The notes: generated by a model not told the origin, from the letters alone. Shown: positions 40,788-50,247, counted from the first letter of the stretch. The stretch: 64,000 nucleotides of DNA from an uncultured Clostridia bacterium (GCA_947597925.1 CANQFA010000006.1:18287-82286), one strand, 5' to 3'. Translations and numbers: made by a program.

Positions 40788-41792
40788 ATGGAACAGGCGG
40801 AAGGAAAGAAGGTCATCTATTCGGCGATCCAGCCGAGCGGCAACCTCACGATCGGGAACTATGTCGGCGCCGTGCGCAACTGGCTCACCCTGCAGAGGGA
40901 GTATGAGTGCTACTTCGCCATCGCGGACATGCACGCCATCACGGTGAAACTCGTGCCCGCCGAGCTGAGACGGCACACGCTGGAGCTCGCGGCCCTCTAT
41001 CTCGCCTGCGGCATCGACCCCGCGCAGTGTGCCCTCTATGTGCAGTCCCACGTCCCCGCCCACGCCGAGCTTTGCTGGGTGCTCAACACGGTGACCTATG
41101 TGGGGGAGGCCTCCCGCATGACCCAATTCAAGGACAAGAGCCGCAGACATTCGGACAATGTGAATATGGGGCTCATGGACTATCCCGTCCTCATGGCGGC
41201 GGATATCCTCCTCTATGGGGCGAACTATGTCCCCGTGGGCGCAGACCAGAAACAGCATGTGGAGCTCGCCCGCGACCTCGCCGAGCGCTTCAATTCGCGC
41301 TACGGGGAGACCTTTACGGTGCCCGAGCCCCTCATCCCGAAGGGGGGTGCACGCATCGCCTCCCTGCAGGACCCCGAGCGCAAGATGTCCAAGTCGGACA
41401 CCAATCCCGGGGCCTCCGTCTTCCTCTCCGATGACCGCGACACCATCCTCAGGAAATTCCGCCGCGCCGTCACGGACAGCGACAACCGCATCGTCTTCTC
41501 GGAGGACAAGCCGGGGATCTCCAACCTGCTCTCCATCTATTGCGCATTCAAGGGCTGTACCATGTCCGAAGCAGAGGCATCGTTTGCGGGCATGGGGTAT
41601 GGAGAATTTAAGCTCGCCGTGGGGGAGACGGTCGCCGATGTCCTCGCCCCCGTGCAGGCGCGCCAGAGGGAGCTCCTCGCCGAGAAAAAGGAGCTCGCCG
41701 CCCTGCTCGAAGCGGGCAGGGAGCGCGCCTTCTATACCTCGCGCAAGACACTCTCAAAGGTCTACCGCAAGGTGGGCTTCTATCAGGGATAA
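40788..41792 (+). CDS. trpS: Tryptophanyl-tRNA synthetase
   Basis: Class Ic synthetase charging tRNA-Trp. The HIGH-like motif is PSGNLTIGNYVGAV (residues about 15-28), DQKQHVELARDLA marks the tryptophan site region and KMSKSD carries the second signature. 334 aa, typical. It is followed after one base by a DUF5685 gene in the same transcript. Confidence 0.96.
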   Translation: MEQAEGKKVIYSAIQPSGNLTIGNYVGAVRNWLTLQREYECYFAIADMHAITVKLVPAELRRHTLELAALYLACGIDPAQCALYVQSHVPAHAELCWVLNTVTYVGEASRMTQFKDKSRRHSDNVNMGLMDYPVLMAADILLYGANYVPVGADQKQHVELARDLAERFNSRYGETFTVPEPLIPKGGARIASLQDPERKMSKSDTNPGASVFLSDDRDTILRKFRRAVTDSDNRIVFSEDKPGISNLLSIYCAFKGCTMSEAEASFAGMGYGEFKLAVGETVADVLAPVQARQRELLAEKKELAALLEAGRERAFYTSRKTLSKVYRKVGFYQG

Positions 41793-41793
41793 G

Positions 41794-42660
41794 ATGTTCG
41801 GATACGTTCAGTACGATTTGCCCAACCTCTGTGTAAAGGACCTCATGCTCTACAGGGCGCTCTACTGCGGGCTGTGCAAGGGCATTGCGGCCTCGTCGGG
41901 GCAGCTCGCGCGCACGGGGCTCTCCTACGACATCACCTTCCTCTCCGCCCTCCTCCACAACATGATGGGGGTGGATATCGTCATCGAGCAGCAAAACTGT
42001 TTCGAGCACGCCATCCGCAAGCGGCCCATCGCAAAGGTCGACGCCCTCACCGAGGAACTCGGCGCGCTCAATACCCTGCTCGTCTACCACAAGCTCTCCG
42101 ACGATACTGCCGACGAGGGCAAGGGAGGGGGGAAGCGCCTCCTCTTCCGCGGGGGATACCGCCGTGCCAAGGCGCGCTTTCCCGCACTCGAGGAGACGGT
42201 CTCCCGCTACCTCTCCCGTCAGGGGGAATGCGAACGGGGAAAGGAGGCCTCCTTTGACCGTGCGGCAGAGCCCTCCGCACTCTTTCTGAGGGAGCTTGGA
42301 GAGCACTTTCTCGCGGACATGGGTACCCCCGATGCGCTCGGGCTCTTCTATGACATCGGGAAATGGATCTACCTCGTCGATGCCGCCGACGACTACGAAA
42401 AGGACGGAAAGAAGGGCAGCTACAATCCATTTGTCTGTGCTTATGGAAAGGGGACGCGGCAGGACCTCTCCGAGAGGCATGGGGAAGAGCTCGCCTTCCT
42501 CTTCGACACCCTCTTCTATTCCATGCGCGAGCACCTCGCGGGGGTGACATTTCACTTTAACCGCGACCTCACCGACAACGTTATCCTGCGCGGGATCCCC
42601 CTCGAGACGATGCGCGTACTCAAGGGCGAGCCGCGGAGAGAGATGTCGGTCAAGGTCTGA
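41794..42660 (+). CDS. DUF5685 family protein
   Basis: 288-aa protein of unknown function, recognised by the N-terminal MFGYVQYDLPNLCVKDLMLY and YCGLCKGIA block; this part keeps three cysteines. The remainder is helical and includes DIGKWIYLVDAADDYEKD, acidic residues that recall prenyl-transferase-like helices, though no activity is claimed. No membrane segment. Start ATG 41794 lies one base after the trpS stop region. It is paired with the degenerate J-domain protein that follows. Confidence 0.78.
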   Translation: MFGYVQYDLPNLCVKDLMLYRALYCGLCKGIAASSGQLARTGLSYDITFLSALLHNMMGVDIVIEQQNCFEHAIRKRPIAKVDALTEELGALNTLLVYHKLSDDTADEGKGGGKRLLFRGGYRRAKARFPALEETVSRYLSRQGECERGKEASFDRAAEPSALFLRELGEHFLADMGTPDALGLFYDIGKWIYLVDAADDYEKDGKKGSYNPFVCAYGKGTRQDLSERHGEELAFLFDTLFYSMREHLAGVTFHFNRDLTDNVILRGIPLETMRVLKGEPRREMSVKV

Positions 42661-42667
42661 AAATCGC

Positions 42668-42692
42668 ATATGGGGTCGGAAAATCCCCATAT
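42668..42692 (+). promoter_or_regulatory. Intercistronic hairpin
   Basis: ATATGGGG/CCCCATAT (42668-42675 with 42685-42692), loop of 9 bases, placed between the two genes and ending about 10 bases before the AAAGGAG site; may adjust their relative expression. Confidence 0.5.
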
Positions 42693-42710
42693 TTCGTAAA
42701 AAGGAGCAGT

Positions 42711-43310
42711 ATGAAGGAAAGTTATGAACTCTTCGGCCTGGGGGAAGATGCGTCGCTCGAAGAAGTCGAGGCGCGCTACAGGGAACTCAAGGCAAAGTAC
42801 GACGAGGAGAAGTGGCAGGACGGCGAGGCGGGCAATGCCGCCGCGCGCATGCTCGAGAAGTTGGAGGCGGCGCACGAGGACATCCTCGCTTCCCGCCGCG
42901 AAAAGCAGCAGGATGACCGCTCCGCCTTCGACGAGGTGAGTAATGCCATCCGAAGCGGCGACCTCGGGCGGGCGCAGACCCTCCTCGACGCCTTCAATGA
43001 GCGGGACGCCGAGTGGCACTACCTGCAGTCCGTCGTCTTCTATAGGAAAAATTGGATGAACGAGAGCAAGAAGCAGCTCGAGATCGCCATGCAGATGGAT
43101 CCCGCAAACGGGAAATATCGCGGCGCCTACGAGAAGCTCACCGCGCGCACGGAGTTCCGCGGGCAGACGGGCGGGGCACCCAATACCAATCCCGATCCCA
43201 CGCTCGACGAGGGGCAGATGGGCGGCAACCTCTGCGCAAACTGCGCAAGTTTCTGCTATACCTTCCTCTGCGCAAATTGCCTCGTCAACCTCTGCTGCCG
43301 CTGCCACTGA
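42711..43310 (+). CDS. J-domain-like protein lacking HPD, with cysteine-rich tail
   Basis: 199 aa. Residues 1-65 resemble a DnaJ J-domain in helix pattern (YELFGLGEDASLEEVEARYR, AAHEDI) but the HPD tripeptide that stimulates DnaK is missing; KAKYDEEKW stands at that place. Residues 75-140 look like a TPR-type helical repeat (LGRAQTLLDAF, then WHYLQSVVFYRKNWMNESKK). The last 26 residues hold eight cysteines (CANCASFC, CANC, CCRCH), most likely metal-binding. It may be a targeting or assembly partner of the preceding DUF5685 protein. Confidence 0.75.
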   Translation: MKESYELFGLGEDASLEEVEARYRELKAKYDEEKWQDGEAGNAAARMLEKLEAAHEDILASRREKQQDDRSAFDEVSNAIRSGDLGRAQTLLDAFNERDAEWHYLQSVVFYRKNWMNESKKQLEIAMQMDPANGKYRGAYEKLTARTEFRGQTGGAPNTNPDPTLDEGQMGGNLCANCASFCYTFLCANCLVNLCCRCH

Positions 43311-43314
43311 CGCC

Positions 43315-43860
43315 ATGGAGAAGAAAAATTTCGAGATCGCGCTCTCGGGCATCGCCTGTGCCGTCGTCGCGCTCTCGCTGACATTGGGCGTCTATGTGGA
43401 CTTCATGCTGGCGTCGGGATACCTGCTCGCGGCATTTGCCGTCATGGTGCCCCTGTCGAAGGGACACGTGCGGGGCGCCTTTCTCGCCTTTCTCGGCGGG
43501 ACCCTCCTCGCCTTCCTCTTCGGCGCCTTCGCCATCTATGAGCTTCTGCCCTTCGCCGCCTTCTTCGGGCTGCATCCCATCGCAAATCATCTCGAGCGGC
43601 GCTTTCTGAAGAAGCCGTGGCAGCGCATCCTGAGTTTCTTCGTCAAGGCGGTCTGGTTCGACCTCGCCATGTGGCTGATGTGGGGCTGCGTGCTCGTGCC
43701 CATCTTCGGCGTCGATTCGGCGAGATGGTACCCCTTTGTGATGGAATATTTCTACTATGTACTCTTTCTCGGCGGGACGGCGGTATTCTTCGTCTATGAC
43801 CGCCTGATCATCCTCTGCCAACGTTCGGCGGACCTCGCCATACGGCGCATCGGGAGGTAA
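43315..43860 (+). CDS. Integral membrane protein, unknown function
   Basis: 181 aa with about five hydrophobic segments (roughly 8-28, 30-50, 55-80, 105-128 and 138-160) and a basic C-terminus. The pattern resembles ECF-type substrate-binding (S) components in size and hydrophobicity, but no diagnostic motif was recognised, so that is only a possibility. Four bases after the J-like gene and four before rlmD, so it is co-transcribed. Confidence 0.72.
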   Translation: MEKKNFEIALSGIACAVVALSLTLGVYVDFMLASGYLLAAFAVMVPLSKGHVRGAFLAFLGGTLLAFLFGAFAIYELLPFAAFFGLHPIANHLERRFLKKPWQRILSFFVKAVWFDLAMWLMWGCVLVPIFGVDSARWYPFVMEYFYYVLFLGGTAVFFVYDRLIILCQRSADLAIRRIGR

Positions 43861-43864
43861 CACC

Positions 43865-45247
43865 ATGGATAAAAACGAGATCGTCACCGTGACCGCGGAG
43901 AACCTCGGGACACAGGGAGAAGGGATCGCCCATCTGGGCGACCTCGTGCTGTTTGTGCCCTTTCTCCTCCCCGGGGAGCGGGCCGATGTCAGGATCTTGA
44001 AGAGGAAGGACCGCATCGCCTACGGAAAGATAGAGGAAGTCTTGGCGCCCGCGGAGGAGAGGGTGCGGCCGCGGTGCAAGGCATTCGGCAGATGCGGCGG
44101 ATGCCGCCTCCAGCATATGCGCTACCGCGAACAGCTCCGCTATAAGACCGAGCTCGTGCGCACGACCCTCAGAAAGCTCGCCGATATCACCTTCCCCGTC
44201 TCTCCCTGCGAGCGCAGCGACCGTGAATACGGCTACCGCAACAAACTTCAGCTCCCCGTGGGGCGGAGAAACGGGCAGAATGTCATCGGATTTTACGCCG
44301 AGCGCTCCCACCGCATCGTCCCCACCGACGAGTGTCCCATCCATCCCGCATGGGCAGGCGCGGTCATCTCGGCGCTCACAAAGTTTATGGAGACCTGCGG
44401 GCTCGACGGATACGACGAGGAGAGCGGCACGGGCGTCATCCGCCATATCGTGGTGCGCGAACTGCGCAAGCGCTATCTCGTCACCCTCGTCGTGACCGAG
44501 GAGGTAAAGGGCATCGACTACTTCGTCCATCTCCTCGACGCCATCTTTCCCGAATATTCCCTCTTCCTCAACTTCAATACCGAGAGGACCAATGTCGTCT
44601 TCGGCGAGCGCTTTGTCACGATAAAGGGCCCTGCGAGCTACGAATGCACGGACATGGGTATCTCCTTTGAGGCGGGGCCCAATACCTTCGTGCAGGTCAA
44701 TGACGGCGTGCGCGAGAAGATGTATCAGCAGGCCGCCGAACTCGTGGGGGAGGGTCCCGTCATCGACTGCTATGCGGGCGGCGGACTCCTTACCGCCCTC
44801 TTTGCGAAGAGATGCGCGCGGGCGTACGGCATCGAAGAGGTCGCCGAGGCGAGCGCATGCGCCGACCGCCTGAAGGTGCGCAACGGCCTTGAGAACATGG
44901 AAAATATCTGCGGAAGGGTGGAGGACTGCCTTTCTCCCCTGCTCGCGCGGGAGAGGGAGGCCTCTCTCGTGCTCGATCCGCCCCGTGCGGGACTTGCGCG
45001 GAGCGTCGTGAGGGAGATCCTCGCCGCGCATCCGAAGAAGATCGTCATGATCTCCTGCAATCCCTCCACACTGGCGCGCGATCTCGGCCTCCTCACGGGC
45101 ACCCTCGCCGAAGATGAGACGGGAGAGCTCAGGAAGACGAAAGAGGAGGGGGGCATGTACGAGATCGGGCTCATCCAACCCTATGACATGTTTCCTCAGA
45201 CACGGCACATAGAGACCTTGGTCCTGTTGTCCGAAAGAGAGCGATAA
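43865..45247 (+). CDS. rlmD: 23S rRNA (uracil-C5)-methyltransferase, RlmD/RumA family
   Basis: SAM-dependent methyltransferase of the TrmA/RumA group, 460 aa. Order: N-terminal TRAM domain (residues 1-60), cysteine cluster C71, C77, C80 plus a later Cys (TDECPIH) for a [4Fe-4S] centre, SAM motif IDCYAGGGLL, DPPRAGL and the catalytic cysteine in SCNPSTLARD. Bacillus has two such enzymes with different target sites, so the exact uridine is not certain. Confidence 0.9.
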   Translation: MDKNEIVTVTAENLGTQGEGIAHLGDLVLFVPFLLPGERADVRILKRKDRIAYGKIEEVLAPAEERVRPRCKAFGRCGGCRLQHMRYREQLRYKTELVRTTLRKLADITFPVSPCERSDREYGYRNKLQLPVGRRNGQNVIGFYAERSHRIVPTDECPIHPAWAGAVISALTKFMETCGLDGYDEESGTGVIRHIVVRELRKRYLVTLVVTEEVKGIDYFVHLLDAIFPEYSLFLNFNTERTNVVFGERFVTIKGPASYECTDMGISFEAGPNTFVQVNDGVREKMYQQAAELVGEGPVIDCYAGGGLLTALFAKRCARAYGIEEVAEASACADRLKVRNGLENMENICGRVEDCLSPLLAREREASLVLDPPRAGLARSVVREILAAHPKKIVMISCNPSTLARDLGLLTGTLAEDETGELRKTKEEGGMYEIGLIQPYDMFPQTRHIETLVLLSERER

Positions 45248-45472
45248 GCCGCATTCGAGCGCCGTTTGTGCTTGCCTATCGAAGGAATTTACAGATACAG
45301 AAGGAAATCCTTTTTATACTTTTATGAACGGAGACAGAAGAAACGATGCCGATGCGGCTCCGCCAGAAGGCAATGAAGAAGCCGTAGCATGGGGAAATGT
45401 CCGTACAATACTGTTGAATTTCACAGGATTTCCTATATATATATAATGGAAGAGAACTGACGGGAGAGATTT
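45248..45472. other. Intergenic region with inverted repeat and candidate promoter
   Basis: AGGAAATCC at 45302-45310 and GGATTTCCT at 45426-45434 are a 9-bp inverted repeat about 115 bases apart. TTGAAT near 45414 followed after 16 bases by a TATATA stretch could start transcription of the next gene. A 40-codon frame at 45324-45446 (ATG to TAA) lies between the repeats but has no well-spaced RBS and is doubtful. Confidence 0.45.
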
Positions 45473-46642
45473 ATGTGGATCATCTGGCTGATCGGAACGG
45501 TTGCGGTGCTGCTCGTCGCGGGCGGCATCGCGCTTCTTATTTTTCTCCGCATGCGAAAGAGGGGCGGGGAAGAGGCCTTTGCGCTCTCCGACCGTCCCGC
45601 CGTCCTCATTGAGGCAGTCACCGAGGCTGAATTCGAAAAAAGCGGCGCCGTCGAGAGCCCCGGGAAGGCCCTCTTCGGGGCGATCGGAACGGCTCTTCCC
45701 GTCGCGGCGCAGGCCTTTTCGAGCGCTTCGGACCTCGCGGGCGGCGGCGTCTACCGTATCGTCATCCCAAAGGGTGCGCAGCTTGCGGAGCCGCAGGGAG
45801 GCGCCCTCCGCGCCTTCTTCCGTGAGGGAGGGGAGCAGGCCGCCGAGCTCACAAAAGTCAATGTCGCCCTGCCCGCCCTGCTCGACCTCGCCGCCGTCGC
45901 CGTGCGGCAGCTCTACCTCATTCAGATCAACCGTGAGATGAAGGCCATCCGCAGATCTTTGGACGAGCTCTCGAGTTTTCATGAAGAGGAACTCTTCGGA
46001 AAAGTTCTCGCCCTCATCGTGCAGATACATACCATGTCCGAGACCGAGGTGCAAAATTGCCGCGGCGAGGAGCGTCAGAGGATGCTCATCCGCCTCGACG
46101 GACTGCAGCAGGAGACCATCGCCCTTCTGGGGCAGGCGAACCTCACACTGAAGCGGGAGACCGCGTCCGTCCTCTCCGATTACAGGGAATACGAACGGAA
46201 GGTCGCCGCGGTGCAGCGCACCTTTTTCCTCCGCAATGCCCTCTACGAGGTACTGTCCTCCGTCTGCGACTTCCGGTATGCCCTCCGCGCGGGAGAGATC
46301 TCTGTCGCGCAGAGCCGCGCCGTCCTCAGGCTCTACACCGCGCAATGCCTCGAGGCGCAGGAGAGCCTCGCCGCCTGGCATGCGGGGTGTGCCGAAAAGC
46401 TCGGCATTGACCTCGGAAACCGCCTGAGGAAGAGAAAAGGCCTCGACCGCGCGAAGACCTTTTTCCCAGCCCTCTTCAAAAAGGAGAAAAAGTTTCGCCC
46501 GCTCGACGAGGGCATGGCGCAGACCATAGAGGAGCAGATGGGCTGGCAGCCCCCCGCGAGCCGTCCCGATCTCTATGGGCGGGACACCGAGCTCTATGTC
46601 AGAGACGGGAAAGTCTATCTCCTGCCCGAAGAGGCATCGTGA
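45473..46642 (+). CDS. Membrane-anchored coiled-coil/helical protein, unknown function
   Basis: 389 aa. One N-terminal TM segment (residues about 3-26) followed by basic RMRKRGG, giving an N-out, mostly cytoplasmic protein. The body is strongly helical with many Leu, Glu, Arg and Gln (for example REMKAIRRSLDELSSFHEE), and a C-terminal Lys-rich part. No family recognised. The RBS GGGAGAG precedes ATG 45473. It stands alone between rlmD and lon. Confidence 0.75.
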   Translation: MWIIWLIGTVAVLLVAGGIALLIFLRMRKRGGEEAFALSDRPAVLIEAVTEAEFEKSGAVESPGKALFGAIGTALPVAAQAFSSASDLAGGGVYRIVIPKGAQLAEPQGGALRAFFREGGEQAAELTKVNVALPALLDLAAVAVRQLYLIQINREMKAIRRSLDELSSFHEEELFGKVLALIVQIHTMSETEVQNCRGEERQRMLIRLDGLQQETIALLGQANLTLKRETASVLSDYREYERKVAAVQRTFFLRNALYEVLSSVCDFRYALRAGEISVAQSRAVLRLYTAQCLEAQESLAAWHAGCAEKLGIDLGNRLRKRKGLDRAKTFFPALFKKEKKFRPLDEGMAQTIEEQMGWQPPASRPDLYGRDTELYVRDGKVYLLPEEAS

Positions 46643-46692
46643 AAAATGTCGGATTTCGGTTGAAAGTGTTTAGAAACGCGCAAACTGTGTGA

Positions 46693-46698
46693 TATAAT
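46693..46698 (+). promoter_or_regulatory. -10 element of lon
   Basis: TATAAT with TGTG before it (extended -10-like); the -35 region (TTAGAA at the proper distance) is poor. No CIRCE or CtsR-like operator was seen. Confidence 0.55.
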
Positions 46699-46735
46699 AG
46701 TGAATTATTCATTTTGATCACAGGAGGGGACCGCT

Positions 46736-49048
46736 ATGGGCAAAGATTCCATAAAAATTTTATCCGTCATCCCCATGCGTACGCAGGTCGTATATCCCTA
46801 TGCCCCCATAGGATTCGACGTGGGCAGAGGGATATCTCTCGCCGCTCTCGAGCGCTCCATGCTCGACGAGGGCTATATCTTTATCGTCCGCCAGAAGGAG
46901 GACAAGGACCTTCCCGGGACGGACGACCTCTGCTCCGTGGGAGTCGTGGCACAGATCCGCCAGCGCACCCGCCTTCCGGGCGACCGCGTACGCGTGATCG
47001 CACAGGGGCTCTACCGAGCCCGCGCGCGGTACTACCGCACCGAGGGAGACGCCATCGTCGCCACGACCGAGCCCGTAGAGGCCGTGCACGGGGACCCCAT
47101 CCTCGAGGAGGCGCATTTCCGTACCGTAAAGGAGCTCCTCACGTCCATGACAGAGGGTAATCCCAAGCTCGCCAAGGACCTCGACGAGGCGATCGCAAAT
47201 GTCGGAGATGTCGAGCAGTGCATCCTCATCGCCGCCAACGGGCTGAGCATCAAGGATGACGTCAAGCAGCGCATCCTCGAGACCGAAGATATCCTCACGC
47301 AGCTCCGCGACCTCGAGGTGCAGATTGCGACCGATGTGGAGCTCGCAAAGCTTCGGCGGAAGATCTCGGAGGACGTCAAGAAAAATATCGACAAGTCGCA
47401 GAAGGAGTACTATCTCCGCGAACAGCTCAAGGCCATCCATGCCGAACTCGGCGAGGACCTCGCGGAAAACGACAAGCTGCGGGAGCGCATCCTCGCAAAA
47501 CACCTCCCCAAGGACGTGGAAGAAAAGGCGCTCGCCGAGCTTACCCGCATGGAAAAGATGCCTGCCTCGTCTCCCGAATATACCGTCCTCCGCAACTATG
47601 CGGACTGGGTGCTCGACCTTCCGTGGACGGAGGAGACGGAGGACACGGAGGACCTGCACGACGTGGAGCGCGTGCTCGAGGAGGACCACTACGGGCTCGA
47701 AAAGATAAAGGAGCGTGTGGTGGAGTATCTCGCCGTCCTCAAGCTCACGGGTGAGTTGAAGGCGCCCATCCTCTGCCTCGTCGGCCCGCCCGGCGTGGGC
47801 AAGACGAGCATCGCCAAGTCCATCGCCCGCGCGCTCGGCAGGAAATTTGTCCGCATGAGCCTCGGCGGGCTCAAGGATGAGGCGGAGATCCGCGGCCATC
47901 GCCGTACCTACATCGGGGCAATGCCCGGGCGCATCCTCTATGAGATGAAGAACGCGGGCTCCCGCAATCCCGTCTTCCTCCTCGACGAGGTGGACAAGAT
48001 CTCGCAGGACCTGCGCGGCGACCCCGCCGACGCCCTCCTCGAGGTGCTCGACCCCGAGCAGAACTCCACCTTCCGCGACCGCTATCTCGAGATGCCCTAT
48101 GACCTGAGCCATGTGCTCTTCATCGCGACCGCAAATACCCTCGATACCATCCCCATGCCCCTCAGAGACCGCATGGAGATCATAGAGCTCTCGGGCTACA
48201 CGCCGCAGGAGAAAGAGGAGATCGCCACGCGCTACCTCATCCCCAAAAAGCGCAAGGAAAACGGGCTCAAGGAGGAGGACCTCCACATCACCGCGGGGGC
48301 GCTCTCCGCCATCATCGACGGCTATACCATGGAGGCGGGCGTCAGGACGCTCGAGCGCACCATAGGCACCGTGTGCAGAAAGGCGGCGGTGCGCATTGCG
48401 AAGGGGGAGGCTTCGGGAAAGATCACCGTGACGCGCACCAACCTCGCAAGTTTTCTCGGCGCCAAGCGCTTCTCGCAGGATGCGGACATGCTCTCGCGCG
48501 ACGAAGTGGGCATGGCGACGGGGCTCGCCTGGACGGCGGTGGGGGGCACCACGCTCACCATCGAGGTCTCTGCCATGCACGGCAAGGGCGAGATCCTGCT
48601 CACGGGCAAGCTCGGCGACGTCATGAAGGAATCGGCCCGCGCCGCCATCACCTATATCCGCTCCCATGCCGCGGACTACGGCATCGACGGGGAAGAATTC
48701 GAGAAGCGGGACGTGCATATCCACGTGCCCGAGGGCGCCATTCCCAAGGACGGTCCCTCTGCGGGCATCACCATGGCGACGGCCATCCTCTCCGCCTTCA
48801 CGGGCAAGCCCGTGCGGCGCGACGTGGCGATGACGGGCGAGATCACCCTGCGCGGCAAGGTGCTCCCCATCGGCGGGCTGAAAGAGAAGGCCCTCGCCGC
48901 CTCCCGCATCGGCATCCGCGACATCATCATCCCCGAGGACAATCGCAAGGACGTCGAGGAGATCCCCGAGGTCATCAGAAAGGGGCTCAACTTTATCTAT
49001 GTGAGCGAAGTCGGCGAAGTCTTCCGTACCGCCGTCAGAGGGCTGTGA
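46736..49048 (+). CDS. lon: ATP-dependent protease La (Lon)
   Basis: Cytoplasmic AAA+ serine protease, 770 aa. N-terminal substrate-binding domain (residues 1-200), coiled region, Walker A GPPGVGKT at 350-357, Walker [11 protein letters not shown], and the C-terminal protease domain with the catalytic dyad S675 (KDGPSAGIT) and K718 (GGLKEKALA). Start ATG 46736 with AGGAGGGG. Followed two bases later by ysxC, the same order as in Bacillus. Confidence 0.97.
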   Translation: MGKDSIKILSVIPMRTQVVYPYAPIGFDVGRGISLAALERSMLDEGYIFIVRQKEDKDLPGTDDLCSVGVVAQIRQRTRLPGDRVRVIAQGLYRARARYYRTEGDAIVATTEPVEAVHGDPILEEAHFRTVKELLTSMTEGNPKLAKDLDEAIANVGDVEQCILIAANGLSIKDDVKQRILETEDILTQLRDLEVQIATDVELAKLRRKISEDVKKNIDKSQKEYYLREQLKAIHAELGEDLAENDKLRERILAKHLPKDVEEKALAELTRMEKMPASSPEYTVLRNYADWVLDLPWTEETEDTEDLHDVERVLEEDHYGLEKIKERVVEYLAVLKLTGELKAPILCLVGPPGVGKTSIAKSIARALGRKFVRMSLGGLKDEAEIRGHRRTYIGAMPGRILYEMKNAGSRNPVFLLDEVDKISQDLRGDPADALLEVLDPEQNSTFRDRYLEMPYDLSHVLFIATANTLDTIPMPLRDRMEIIELSGYTPQEKEEIATRYLIPKKRKENGLKEEDLHITAGALSAIIDGYTMEAGVRTLERTIGTVCRKAAVRIAKGEASGKITVTRTNLASFLGAKRFSQDADMLSRDEVGMATGLAWTAVGGTTLTIEVSAMHGKGEILLTGKLGDVMKESARAAITYIRSHAADYGIDGEEFEKRDVHIHVPEGAIPKDGPSAGITMATAILSAFTGKPVRRDVAMTGEITLRGKVLPIGGLKEKALAASRIGIRDIIIPEDNRKDVEEIPEVIRKGLNFIYVSEVGEVFRTAVRGL

Positions 49049-49049
49049 T

Positions 49050-49637
49050 ATGCGCATCGAACACGCCGTCTATGTGACCTCCGCCGCGTCGGAGAAACAG
49101 TTTATCCGCCCCGAAAAGCCCATGATCGCGGTGTGCGGCAGGTCCAATGCGGGCAAGTCCACCCTCATCAACCTGCTCGCGGGGCAGAAGCGCCTCGCCC
49201 GCACGAGCGCCGCACCGGGCCGCACCCGCCTCGTCAACTATTTCGACTTCGGGCCCTTCCTCCTCGCCGACCTCCCGGGGTATGGCTATGCCGCCGTCTC
49301 CAAGGAGGAAAAGTTGAAATGGGGTCGGCTTTTGGACGCATTTTTCGCGAAGAAGGAAGATATCGCGCATGTCCTCCTCCTCTCCGATATCCGCCGCGAC
49401 CCCTCCGAAGACGACTTCACGATGGTGGAGTTTCTCAATTACCACATTCTCCCCTTCACCGTCCTCGCGACCAAGGCGGACAAGCTCTCGCGCATGCGGG
49501 CAAAGGAGCGCGTGCGGGCGGTGGCGAATGCCTACGGACTTGGCGAGGGAAATGTGATCGCCGTCTCGGGCCTCTCGGGCCTCGGCAAAGAGGAGCTCCT
49601 CGGGCTCATCGAAAGGAGAATTTCCCAAGCAGAATAA
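49050..49637 (+). CDS. ysxC: Ribosome-biogenesis GTPase YsxC/YihA (EngB)
   Basis: GTPase needed for late 50S assembly, 195 aa. G1 GRSNAGKST (30-38), G3 DLPGYGYA, G4 TKADK and G5 VSGLSGLG are present. Translationally close to lon (one base between stop and start). Confidence 0.95.
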   Translation: MRIEHAVYVTSAASEKQFIRPEKPMIAVCGRSNAGKSTLINLLAGQKRLARTSAAPGRTRLVNYFDFGPFLLADLPGYGYAAVSKEEKLKWGRLLDAFFAKKEDIAHVLLLSDIRRDPSEDDFTMVEFLNYHILPFTVLATKADKLSRMRAKERVRAVANAYGLGEGNVIAVSGLSGLGKEELLGLIERRISQAE

Positions 49638-49644
49638 AGAAAAC

Positions 49645-49675
49645 TCCCGTACCGCTGTGGTACGGGAATTTTTTA
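49645..49675. terminator. Bidirectional terminator between ysxC and mazF
   Basis: TCCCGTACC/GGTACGGGA, 9 perfect pairs (49645-49653 with 49659-49667), A's on the left and a T-run on the right. Confidence 0.9.
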
Positions 49676-50041
49676 CTCGTCCGACGGTCTCCCGTGGCCG
49701 TCTCCGAAGCCGAGGGAGATGAGGATCGCGCGGTTGACCTTGGACATGGTGGCCTCGGAGAGCTCCCCGATGCGCGACATGAGCCGCCTCTTGTCGATGG
49801 TGCGCAGCTGCTCCAAAAGGATCACGGAGTCCTTTCTGAGCCCGAAGGCCTGCGGCAGTTCGATGTGCGTGGGAAGGCGCGCCTTGTGGATCTTGCTCGT
49901 CACGGCGGCGGCTATCACGGTGGGGGAGTACTTATTGCCCGTGTCGTTCTGGACGACGAGCACGGGACGGATCCCTCCCTGCTCGCTCCCCACCACGGGG
50001 GAGAGGTCGGCATAATAGAGTTCTCCGCGCTTTACCGTCAT
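49673..50041 (-). CDS. mazF: MazF/EndoA-type mRNA interferase
   Basis: Sequence-specific endoribonuclease toxin of 122 aa ([53 protein letters not shown]), very close in layout to Bacillus EndoA. No MazE-like antitoxin gene precedes it: the 200 bases upstream hold only inverted repeats. AAGGAG is well spaced before ATG 50041. The antitoxin may be encoded elsewhere or the enzyme may work alone. Confidence 0.9.
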   Translation of the reverse strand: MTVKRGELYYADLSPVVGSEQGGIRPVLVVQNDTGNKYSPTVIAAAVTSKIHKARLPTHIELPQAFGLRKDSVILLEQLRTIDKRRLMSRIGELSEATMSKVNRAILISLGFGDGHGRPSDE

Positions 50042-50053
50042 AATTTTCTCCTT

Positions 50054-50116
50054 GGTGAGCCCTTCCCGCTATCATACTATGTATCGGGATCCTCACTTTG
50101 CTCACCCGCACATAGT
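50054..50116. promoter_or_regulatory. Nested inverted repeats upstream of mazF
   Basis: GGTGAGC/GCTCACC (50054-50060 and 50100-50106), CCCG/CGGG inside, and ACTATGT/ACATAGT (50076-50082 and 50110-50116). They surround a minus-strand TATGAT, so they could be operators or a structured leader for mazF. Confidence 0.45.
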
Positions 50117-50195
50117 GTTGCCTCGGCGGCCGCCTTTTATACCTCCCCGCTCTCCCTGCCTTCCGCGGAAAATCGCGGAATTTCCCCTCAGGCGC

Positions 50196-50224
50196 TTGCA
50201 AAAGCCCGCGAACTGTGCTATCAT
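50196..50224 (+). promoter_or_regulatory. Promoter of fprA-rubredoxin
   Basis: TTGCAA (50196-50201), 17 bases, TATCAT (50219-50224). Confidence 0.78.
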
Positions 50225-50247
50225 AATAGGGTAAGGAGGCAAAAAGC

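Noticed and set aside
42711..43310. Functional DnaJ co-chaperone
   Set aside because: The HPD motif essential for DnaK stimulation is absent, as are the G/F and zinc-finger regions of DnaJ.
46760..49057. A 765-codon open frame opposite lon
   Set aside because: Antisense shadow of a clearly homologous gene; no motif, no RBS, no promoter.
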